NCBI GenBank assembly: GCA_021800575.1
Contig: JAJYYW010000059.1
Coordinates: forward strand, 1-7,638
Source of the DNA: a bacterium
GTDB taxonomy: Bacteria > JAMCPX01
Length of the DNA stretch: 7,638 bases
Reading direction: 5' to 3'
Shown here: piece by piece, positions 1 to 5,047 of the stretch
Layout of the letters: each line of letters begins with the position of its first letter
How positions within the stretch are numbered: position 1 is the stretch's first letter
The notes under the pieces: model-generated
Told to the model about the DNA's origin: nothing
The model's database searches: none
What the model saw: the letters and a program-made list of their open reading frames with translations, nothing else
Translations under genes and position numbers: made by a program

Positions 1-593
1 CGATCTACCTCTGCGTGTATCGGTGCAAACAGCTTGTTCACGTAATCCGTCGACAGGATGGCTGACGCAATGGCCTTGTAAATAATCTGGAGGGCCTTCA
101 CCGGTCCGGGGTTTCCGCCGTCGTAATAGACGTCCATGAGATTGGCCACAAAACCCGTGCCGAACATAAAACCGTACTTCCCGTTGATATTTAAAACCTT
201 GCTCGTCTTTGTCTTGAACGGCCTGTCATCCCGGTAATGCTCGACGAGTTTTTTGGTGATGCCCGATACCGAGCCCTTGATACCATACAGCGCGTTGGAG
301 ACGGTGTTCATGGTCCCGCCCCGCAGGTGCGCGAGCAGCGGCAGACGTTCTTCCCGGTAAATATCGATAATGCGGCTTATGATCTGGTGGTTCGTTCCGT
401 CCCCGCCATTGATCCCGATGATTTCATACCGGTCTCTCTTAATTTCTTTCGCGACCTCGGTCAGCTCTTCAAGGGAAAACGGCGCAAACACCGTTCCGTA
501 GGTTCCCACGATATCCCTCAGCGAGTCGACCGTTGACGGGTGCTTCATGTTTTTTTTGGATCGTGGATTGTGGATGATACCGATCGCTTTCAT
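1..593 (-). CDS. Diacylglycerol/sphingosine kinase-family lipid kinase, partial (C-terminus beyond left edge)
   Basis: Read on the minus strand from ATG at 593-591, this frame is open for 197 codons to the window edge without a stop. It begins MKAIGIIHNPRSKKN, the beta-strand plus HNP-type opening of the DAGK catalytic fold. It carries the nucleotide-binding motif GGDGT at residues 63-67 and a second glycine loop, RGGTMNTVSNAL, at about 91-102, equivalent to the family's P-x-GT-x-N segment. The start is supported by GAGAGG (599-604), five bases before ATG. Family members phosphorylate diacylglycerol, sphingoid bases or related lipids with ATP at the cytoplasmic membrane face; the substrate here is unknown. 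The family's usual length is about 300 residues, so roughly a third is missing. It diverges from the VTT membrane-protein gene, so both may concern membrane lipids, but that is inference. The family call is firm; the substrate is not. Confidence 0.88.
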   Translation of the reverse strand, partial: MKAIGIIHNPRSKKNMKHPSTVDSLRDIVGTYGTVFAPFSLEELTEVAKEIKRDRYEIIGINGGDGTNHQIISRIIDIYREERLPLLAHLRGGTMNTVSNALYGIKGSVSGITKKLVEHYRDDRPFKTKTSKVLNINGKYGFMFGTGFVANLMDVYYDGGNPGPVKALQIIYKAIASAILSTDYVNKLFAPIHAEVD

Positions 594-640
594 GCCAGCC
601 TCTCTATAGATTTATTTGCATTCGTCCCTGTTCATTGATA

Positions 641-653
641 CACACATTGTGTG
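641..653. repeat. Perfect 6+6 inverted repeat overlapping a GTG start
   Basis: CACACA (641-646), one central base and TGTGTG (648-653) form a perfect palindrome. Its last three bases are the GTG start codon of the VTT-family gene. It could be an operator or simply chance; no second copy was seen in the window. Confidence 0.35.
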
Positions 654-1349
654 AAAATTGGCAAGTTTTTAAAAGACAGGCTCGATAAAAAAACCGTGGC
701 GAAGGTTGTGCTGCTGATCTCCATTTTTGCGGTTGCAACCATTGTCGTGTACAACACGCCCCTGAAAAAGTATACGGACCCCCGCGAGCTCAAGGCCTTT
801 TTTCTGGCATTCGGGTACTGGGCACCGCTGGTATTTATCCTTGCGTTTGCCGTGAAGGCTGTCATTCCGTTCCCATCGTCCGTTTTTGCACTTGCTGCAG
901 GACTCGTGTTCGGGCCGTTTTACGGCGCTGTATATGCTATCATCGGGTCTGTGATCAGTGCTGCGATCGCATATCAATTATCGAGGCGGCTTGGCAGGGA
1001 CTTCGTGGTCAAGGTCCTCGGAAACAAGGCGAAGGCCCTCGGCCGGCTCACCAATGTGCACGGACTGGAGGTCGTATTGTTTTTCAGAATGGTCCCGTCT
1101 CTGCCGTTCGACGTGTTTAACCTTGGTGCAGGGTTGTCCAATATTACGTTTTCCGATTTCCTCATCGGTACTGCCATCGGCATGACGCCCTGGTCGTTTG
1201 CGCTGAGCTATCTTGGAGACCGCCTTGCAAACATGAAACTCAACTTTATATCATTTCTCTCGTTCTTTTTGATCATAGCGATTTTTGCCCTGCCTATCAT
1301 TATCAGAAAATTCTCAAAAAATTCCAGGAAGAAATCAAAACAACAGTAA
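651..1349 (+). CDS. TVP38/TMEM64 (VTT/DedA-like) family membrane protein
   Basis: This 232-residue integral membrane protein belongs to the TVP38/TMEM64 family of the VTT/DedA superfamily, members of which are linked to lipid scrambling or membrane homeostasis. A charged N-terminus is followed by a hydrophobic segment at about 17-35. Further segments lie at about 54-72, 76-110 (including FPSSVFALAAGLVFGPFYGA and the GR after SRRL), 140-163 (the RMVPSLPFDVFNLGAG re-entrant signature), 168-188 (GMTPWSFALSYLGD) and 198-218. The C-terminal tail is basic. The start is GTG at 651 because an in-frame TGA lies at 636-638 and no ATG follows in the N-terminal region. No convincing Shine-Dalgarno precedes it, so translation may be weak or leaderless, or the start may lie slightly downstream. 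The length matches the family. It is divergent from the lipid kinase gene 57 bp away. The family is certain enough; the biochemical role is not. Confidence 0.88.
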   Translation: MKIGKFLKDRLDKKTVAKVVLLISIFAVATIVVYNTPLKKYTDPRELKAFFLAFGYWAPLVFILAFAVKAVIPFPSSVFALAAGLVFGPFYGAVYAIIGSVISAAIAYQLSRRLGRDFVVKVLGNKAKALGRLTNVHGLEVVLFFRMVPSLPFDVFNLGAGLSNITFSDFLIGTAIGMTPWSFALSYLGDRLANMKLNFISFLSFFLIIAIFALPIIIRKFSKNSRKKSKQQ

Positions 1350-1425
1350 CCATTGTTCCGGGATTCGTCTTAACCCCAGAGCAATTCCCAGGTTGATTAT
1401 AATTGTTGTAGAGGACGGTGACCGA

Positions 1426-1444
1426 CCACCACCAAAGGTGGTGG
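1426..1444. repeat. Hairpin, 8-bp perfect stem with AAA loop
   Basis: CCACCACC (1426-1433), an AAA loop and GGTGGTGG (1437-1444) form a perfect hairpin followed by CTTCTG. There is no T-run, so it is a poor intrinsic terminator. It resembles the hairpin at 1596-1618 in loop and in the bases after the stem, and the two flank the inverted-repeat element. Confidence 0.6.
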
Positions 1445-1463
1445 CTTCTGAAAATCCACAAAA

Positions 1464-1569
1464 TGTCATTCCCGTGGAAACGGGAATCCAGTTCTTCATC
1501 ATTTTCGTAATAAAATTTCTGGATTCCCACTGGAGTTTACCCCGTACTTGATACGGGGTGGGAATGACA
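1464..1569. repeat. Composite inverted-repeat element (TGTCATTCCC...GGGAATGACA ends), MITE-like
   Basis: The left arm (1464-1491) is TGTCATTCCC, a short stem, then GGGAATCCAG. The right arm (1519-1569), read on the other strand, begins and ends with the same TGTCATTCCC and GGGAATCCAG blocks around a longer insert. The full element therefore folds end to end. A third stem, ACCCCGTA/TACGGGGT with a 5-base loop (1539-1559), sits in the right arm. Elements with these ends occur as dispersed intergenic repeats in many bacterial genomes (general knowledge, not searched here). No coding potential or transposase is present. It sits between the VTT gene and the IclR gene and could affect transcript ends in either direction. 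Confidence 0.75.
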
Positions 1570-1595
1570 GAAAACTGGCAAAGCCAACTCTCCAT

Positions 1596-1618
1596 ACCCA
1601 CCGTCAAAGACGGTGGGT
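1596..1618. repeat. Hairpin, 10-bp perfect stem with AAA loop, possible weak terminator
   Basis: ACCCACCGTC (1596-1605), an AAA loop and GACGGTGGGT (1609-1618) form a perfect 10-bp GC-rich stem. Only three Ts follow it before CTACG, so as a plus-strand terminator it is weak. It lies just upstream of the AT-rich leader of the IclR gene, where it could insulate that operon from upstream transcription. Together with the hairpin at 1426-1444 it could instead mark the ends of a degraded element. Confidence 0.55.
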
Positions 1619-1641
1619 TTCTACGTTAATCTAAAAAATTA

Positions 1642-1682
1642 TTGACATCTCTATATAATAACAATAAGTTCAATTGTAAGAT
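1642..1682 (+). promoter_or_regulatory. AT-rich leader with promoter-like elements upstream of the IclR gene
   Basis: TTGACA (1642-1647) is a perfect -35 match and TATAAT (1654-1659) is a perfect -10 match, but only six bases separate them, so they cannot form one sigma-70 promoter. At the usual 17-base spacing from TTGACA the hexamer is TAAGTT (1665-1670), a weak match that lies close to the ATG at 1683. Ribosome-binding signal before the ATG is poor (TAAG). The region is the likely control point of the operon and a plausible IclR autoregulation site; the exact promoter is not resolved. Confidence 0.35.
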
Positions 1683-2531
1683 ATGGCGATTGATACTATT
1701 GAACGAATAGGCGTTGGTCATAATGACTTACAGAATGACTACAGCCCCTATAGATCTCTGGAAAAAGCCCTTGAGGTCCTCGGGCTGTTTGTATTGTTTC
1801 CCGTACTGACCGTAACGGAGATCAGCAAAAAACTCGGATATCCGAAGAGTACGATATCCGGGCTGTTAAAGACCTTCTGTAAGTATGAGATTGTCGAAAA
1901 GGGAAAGGACAATGGTTTCAGGCTTGGGATCAGGGCGTTTGAACTTGGTTTCAGGTATTTAAACGGCATGGAGCTGCACACGGTTGCACGGCTGTGGGCT
2001 GAACGATTATCTCAGGAAGAACAAGAGCCTGTCCATATTGCGATCAGAAGAGGGCAAAACATTTACATCGTTCTGGATGTACAGCCGCCTTCGTCCTACA
2101 TGGCGATCCTGCAGACCGGCATGAGCATTCCGCCGCACGCAACAGGTCTGGGCAAGGTTCTCATGGCACAGATGCCGGACGAAGAACTGGACGACTTTCT
2201 TACGCACCCGCTCGAACGGCTGACCATGAATACGATCGTTGATCCGGGAGCTTTCAGGAAGGAACTGCATGCAATATGCCAGGCCGGGCACGCGGTCGAC
2301 AGGGAAGAAAGCCTGAGAGGCCTTGTCTGTATTGCTGCACCCATTTTTCAGAGTGACGGCCAGGTCATCGCGGCGATCAGTATTTCATCCATGGAATTGA
2401 TCGGCAAGGATGCCCGCGTTGAGACATTGGTCCAAAAAATCAAGCAGGTGGCGAACAATATCTCTATGGACATAGGGTATCATCCGGTGAGGGTACAGGA
2501 TTCAAGATTAAAAATTCAAGATTCAAAATAA
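1683..2531 (+). CDS. IclR-family transcriptional regulator
   Basis: This 282-residue protein has the standard IclR layout. An N-terminal winged helix-turn-helix covers about residues 22-85 (SLEKALEVLGLF, then EISKKLGYPKSTISGLLKTF with the recognition helix near 54-66). A C-terminal effector-binding domain covers about 100-265, with the conserved PHATGLGKVLMA (151-162) and DREESLRGLVCIAAPI (206-221). IclR proteins bind small organic acids or aromatic compounds and repress or activate adjacent catabolic operons. It leads the 2-oxoacid dehydrogenase gene set in the same orientation, 45 bp before the SCP2 gene, so it probably regulates and shares transcripts with that operon. The ATG at 1683 has a weak SD. 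The last 14 or so residues (VRVQDSRLKIQDSK) are encoded by an AT-rich heptamer repeat and go beyond the usual end of the fold, so they look acquired. The ligand cannot be told. Confidence 0.93.
   Translation: MAIDTIERIGVGHNDLQNDYSPYRSLEKALEVLGLFVLFPVLTVTEISKKLGYPKSTISGLLKTFCKYEIVEKGKDNGFRLGIRAFELGFRYLNGMELHTVARLWAERLSQEEQEPVHIAIRRGQNIYIVLDVQPPSSYMAILQTGMSIPPHATGLGKVLMAQMPDEELDDFLTHPLERLTMNTIVDPGAFRKELHAICQAGHAVDREESLRGLVCIAAPIFQSDGQVIAAISISSMELIGKDARVETLVQKIKQVANNISMDIGYHPVRVQDSRLKIQDSK
2499..2526 (+). repeat. RATTMAA heptamer tract (four units) inside the end of the IclR gene
   Basis: Four consecutive heptamers, GATTCAA, GATTAAA, AATTCAA and GATTCAA, fit the consensus RATTMAA and run to the stop codon of the regulator. 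The same unit builds the array between the E1 alpha and E1 beta genes. Degenerate similar sequence continues to about 2563. Confidence 0.7.
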
Positions 2532-2576
2532 AGATCCAGAATCCGAACTTGAAATTAAAAAAGATAAGGAGGCTGT

Positions 2577-2984
2577 ATGGCATTTCCGTACAAAGCGGAC
2601 AAACAAAAGGCGGACGAGTTTCTTTATGAATTTCTTTTGAAGACGAAGACGGACCACGATCTGTTCGAAGGATGGAAGAATCTCGGTATGGTCGTTGGAC
2701 TCAAGGCCAGCGACCTCGATCTGGGGTATTCCCTCGACTGCACATCGGGCACGGATGTCGTTATCACCAAAGGATACCCGGACAAACCCAAGGCCGCCCT
2801 CAAGATGAATAGTGATGACTTCCAGAACCTGCTGATCGGAAAGCTCAATCTCATCTGGGCGTTCTCGAGCCGCAAAATAAAGACAGAAGGGAACATCGCG
2901 AGTATCCTGAAACTGACGCCGCTGATGCCGAAACTCATAAACTTGTACAAGGTCAGTCTTAAGGAAAAAGGTATACCAGAATGA
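2577..2984 (+). CDS. SCP2 sterol-carrier-fold domain protein
   Basis: This is a 135-residue single-domain protein with no signal peptide or membrane segment, so it is cytoplasmic. The C-terminal half, ALKMNSDDFQNLLIGKLN then WAFSSRKIKTEGN and ILKLTPLMPKL (about 74-120), matches the SCP2 family pattern in which a lipid or acyl chain is bound in a hydrophobic tunnel. The first half (about 10-70) supplies the helix and beta sheet of the fold. A strong SD, AAGGAGG (2566-2572), precedes the ATG by four bases. Its TGA (2982-2984) lies inside the SD region of the E1 alpha gene, which implies translational coupling. Bacterial SCP2 proteins bind fatty acyl-CoA, sterols or other hydrophobic ligands; the ligand here is unknown. 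Its place in a 2-oxoacid dehydrogenase operon is unusual and may indicate a hydrophobic substrate, product or intermediate. The family call is good; the function is inferred. Confidence 0.82.
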   Translation: MAFPYKADKQKADEFLYEFLLKTKTDHDLFEGWKNLGMVVGLKASDLDLGYSLDCTSGTDVVITKGYPDKPKAALKMNSDDFQNLLIGKLNLIWAFSSRKIKTEGNIASILKLTPLMPKLINLYKVSLKEKGIPE

Positions 2985-2990
2985 AGGAGG
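2984..2990 (+). promoter_or_regulatory. Shine-Dalgarno that fixes the E1 alpha start
   Basis: AAGGAGG is followed by TCACC and ATG at 2996. An in-frame ATG at 2981 lies upstream, but the SD is inside its reading frame, so 2996 is the better start. The upstream ATG overlaps the TGA of the SCP2 gene. Confidence 0.85.
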
Positions 2991-2995
2991 TCACC

Positions 2996-3952
2996 ATGGA
3001 CAAGTCTTTGGCGCTCAATCTGTATGCGACCATGTTCAGGATACGGACATTCGAAGAGGAAGTAAAACGGCAGTTCGAAGACGGGAATATTCCGGGATTC
3101 ATTCACCTCGGCTCTGGCCAGGAGGCTGTTTCGGCAGGAGCGTGTGCGGCGATTAATCACGACGACTACATAGGCTCGACGCACCGTGGACATGCCAACC
3201 TGATAGCGAAGGGCGGTCGGACGGACAAGATGATGGCGGAATTGTTCGCACGGGAAACAGGAAGCTGCAAAGGCAGGGGCGGATGTCTCCATATCACCGA
3301 GATGGGGGTTGGAAGCCTCGGTGCAAACGGCATCGTTGCCGCGGGCATCATCGTGGCGAACGGCGCGGCGCTGTCGGCCAAGCTTCAGCACAACAACAAG
3401 GTGGTCCTGACGTTTTTCGGAGACGGAGCCACGAACCAGGGTAAGTTCCACGAGGCGATGAACCTCGCTTCCCTCTGGTCACTACCCAACATTTTCATCT
3501 GCGAAAACAACCTGTACGGTGAAGCGACTCCCCTTGCACAGCACATGAAGCTCAAGGACATAGCCGTGCGGGCAAAGGCGTACGATATGCCCGGAGTCGT
3601 GGTCGACGGCCAGGATGTCCTCGCCGTTTACGAAGCCGTTTCGACAGCGGTCAAACGGGCGCGGGACGGCAAAGGACCTACCCTGATTGAGGCAAAGACC
3701 TACCGTTTCCACGGGCACCACATCGGCGACCCTGAAACCTACCGGACCAAGGAAGAGGTCGAGGAATGGATGGAAAAACGGGACCCGATCAAGCTGTTCA
3801 AAGAAAAACTGATCAAGGAATTCAAGGTCAAGAACACGGAGATCGATCCGATAGAGGCGAAGATCCTCAAGGAGATAGAAGCCGCGGTCACGTTCGCGAG
3901 CGGAAGTCCAACGCCGGATCCGGCAAGCTTGACACGGGATGTGTACGTTTAA
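2996..3952 (+). CDS. 2-oxoacid (pyruvate/acetoin-type) dehydrogenase E1 component, alpha subunit
   Basis: This 318-residue thiamine-diphosphate enzyme subunit would decarboxylate a 2-oxoacid, or cleave acetoin, and reductively acylate the E2 lipoyl group as an alpha2beta2 E1 with the next gene product. Numbered from ATG 2996, it shows IPGFIHLGSGQEAV (32-45), STHRGHANLIAKG (61-73), GRGGCLHI (93-100) and LGANGIV (108-114). The ThDP/magnesium motif runs from GDGATNQG (142-149) to ENN (170-172), followed by TYRFHGHHIGDPETYR (235-250). The length suits acetoin-type or short PDH-type E1 alphas; branched-chain E1 alphas are usually longer. The GRGGCLH segment replaces the common GRGGSMH, so C97 is unusual. 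The SD at 2984-2990 sets the start. It could be called acoA or pdhA, and the sequence alone does not choose. Confidence 0.93.
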   Translation: MDKSLALNLYATMFRIRTFEEEVKRQFEDGNIPGFIHLGSGQEAVSAGACAAINHDDYIGSTHRGHANLIAKGGRTDKMMAELFARETGSCKGRGGCLHITEMGVGSLGANGIVAAGIIVANGAALSAKLQHNNKVVLTFFGDGATNQGKFHEAMNLASLWSLPNIFICENNLYGEATPLAQHMKLKDIAVRAKAYDMPGVVVDGQDVLAVYEAVSTAVKRARDGKGPTLIEAKTYRFHGHHIGDPETYRTKEEVEEWMEKRDPIKLFKEKLIKEFKVKNTEIDPIEAKILKEIEAAVTFASGSPTPDPASLTRDVYV

Positions 3953-4046
3953 AGAAATTAAAGATTAAAAATTAAAGATTAAATATAATGAACTAAAAAA
4001 AATTAAAGATTCAATATTGAATATTTAATATTTAATTTTGAATGTC
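3953..4046 (+). repeat. AT-rich RATTMAA heptamer array with inverted second half between E1 alpha and E1 beta
   Basis: A 14-bp unit, AATTAAAGATTAAA, occurs twice in exact tandem (3956-3969 and 3970-3983). A partial copy lies at 4001-4014 in the form AATTAAA then GATTCAA. From 4016 the same heptamers run in reverse complement (4016-4022, 4023-4029, 4030-4036, 4037-4043). The junction makes the perfect 14-bp palindrome ATTCAATATTGAAT (4009-4022), extendable to 4002-4029 with one mismatched pair. A TATAAT also occurs at 3984-3989, without a good -35. Composition is nearly all A and T in an otherwise much more GC-rich operon. The array could form a hairpin in mRNA or an internal promoter region, or simply be a repeat insertion. 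Confidence 0.7.
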
Positions 4047-4066
4047 TTTATCCAGAGGAGGTTATC

Positions 4067-5044
4067 ATGGCAGAGAATAGATTAATGACAGGCAAGGATG
4101 CGATCCGCGAAGCCCTGATAGAGGAAATGAGAAGGGACAAGACCGTATTCCTGCTCGGTGAAGACCTCGAGCAGGCGACCTTTGGGGTTACCGACGGTCT
4201 TATCGATGAGTTCGGTGCAGAGCGGGTCCGCAATTCACCCATCAGCGAAAATGCGATTATAGGCGCGTCCATCGGAGCAGCGCTCACCGGTATGAGACCG
4301 GTTGCAGAAATCATGTTTGCAGATTTTCTCATGGATGCGATGGACCCGATTGTGAACACCATGGCGAAAGCCCGGTTTATGACCGGGGGACAGGCAAAGG
4401 TTCCCATGGTCATCCGCACGCCGTCCGGCGCAGGACTGTCCGCCGGCGCACAGCACTCCCAGAGTCCTGAAGCACTGTTCATGCATATACCGGGTATCAA
4501 GATAGCGGTGCCATCGACGCCGTACGACATGAAGGGCCTGCTGAAAACATCCATACGTATGGACGATCCGGTCCTGTTCTTCGAACACAAGATGCTGTAC
4601 TACGAGGGCGGCGAGGTCCCCGACGGTGAGTATACCCTGCCGTTCGGCAAGGCAGATGTGAAGCGGCAGGGCAAGGACGTCACGATCATTGCCGTGCTGG
4701 CCATGGTAAAGAAGGCCATGATGGCCGCTGACATGCTCGCCGGCGAAGGTATCGAGGCGGAGGTCATCGATCCAAGGACGCTCAATCCCCTCGATATGGA
4801 GACGATCATCAATTCCCTGAAAAAAACGAAGAAGCTCATCACTGTGGAAGAGGGTGCGCGCACCGGCGGCATCGGCGCTGAAATTGCAGCACGGGTCGCC
4901 GAAGACGCGCTCGATTACCTGGACGCCCCGATCAAACGGCTCGGCGGTGTAGATTGCCCGATACCGTTTTCACCGGTGCTGGAAGAAGTCATGTACCCGA
5001 CCGAGGACAGCATCGCTGCCGCGGTCAAACAGCTGCTGGGATAA
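4067..5044 (+). CDS. 2-oxoacid (pyruvate/acetoin-type) dehydrogenase E1 component, beta subunit
   Basis: This 325-residue partner of the alpha subunit belongs to the transketolase-like pyrimidine-binding and C-terminal families. The N-terminal domain (about 8-185) has GEDLEQATFGVTDGL, the SPISE segment with the conserved glutamate E61 that activates the thiamine ring, then GMRPVAEIMFADF (75-87), ARFMTGGQAKVPMVIR and GAQHSQSPEALF with the conserved His130. The C-terminal domain (about 200-325) shows EVIDPRTLNPLDMETI and ITVEEGARTGGIGAEIA. The length is typical. SD AGAGGAGG (4054-4061) precedes ATG by five bases, independent of the upstream AT-rich array. E2 starts three bases after its stop. 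The sequence closely follows acetoin/pyruvate-type beta subunits and could be acoB or pdhB. Confidence 0.94.
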   Translation: MAENRLMTGKDAIREALIEEMRRDKTVFLLGEDLEQATFGVTDGLIDEFGAERVRNSPISENAIIGASIGAALTGMRPVAEIMFADFLMDAMDPIVNTMAKARFMTGGQAKVPMVIRTPSGAGLSAGAQHSQSPEALFMHIPGIKIAVPSTPYDMKGLLKTSIRMDDPVLFFEHKMLYYEGGEVPDGEYTLPFGKADVKRQGKDVTIIAVLAMVKKAMMAADMLAGEGIEAEVIDPRTLNPLDMETIINSLKKTKKLITVEEGARTGGIGAEIAARVAEDALDYLDAPIKRLGGVDCPIPFSPVLEEVMYPTEDSIAAAVKQLLG

Positions 5045-5047
5045 CTG

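Noticed and set aside
237..536. 99-codon plus-strand open frame at the left edge
   Set aside because: It is antisense to the lipid kinase gene, whose GGDGT and GGTMN motifs and SD are on the minus strand. Its own product has no known pattern.
1350..1425. Terminator or promoter directly after the VTT gene, including TATAAT at 1398-1403
   Set aside because: No clean stem with a T-run and no usable -35 for the TATAAT could be found, so nothing is called in this stretch.
1285..1607. Short open frames on both strands across the VTT gene end and the repeat element (1285-1551 plus, 1303-1530 and 1335-1607 minus)
   Set aside because: Their translations are the imprint of the inverted repeats and hairpins, not proteins with recognisable features.
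2981..2995. ATG at 2981 as the E1 alpha start, giving a five-residue longer protein in an ATGA overlap with the SCP2 stop
   Set aside because: The AAGGAGG at 2984-2990 lies inside that extension and is ideally spaced for ATG 2996, so the longer form is unlikely.
2624..3451. 275-codon open frame on the minus strand
   Set aside because: It lies opposite the SCP2 and E1 alpha genes, which have strong family motifs and SD sites on the plus strand. The antisense product shows no recognisable domain and spans a real gene junction.
3953..4046. CRISPR array or origin iterons
   Set aside because: The units are 7 or 14 bp with no spacers, and no Cas, replication gene or DnaA-box pattern was seen nearby.
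4048..4590. 180-codon minus-strand open frame within the E1 beta gene
   Set aside because: It is opposite conserved E1 beta motifs, and the product shows no family resemblance.
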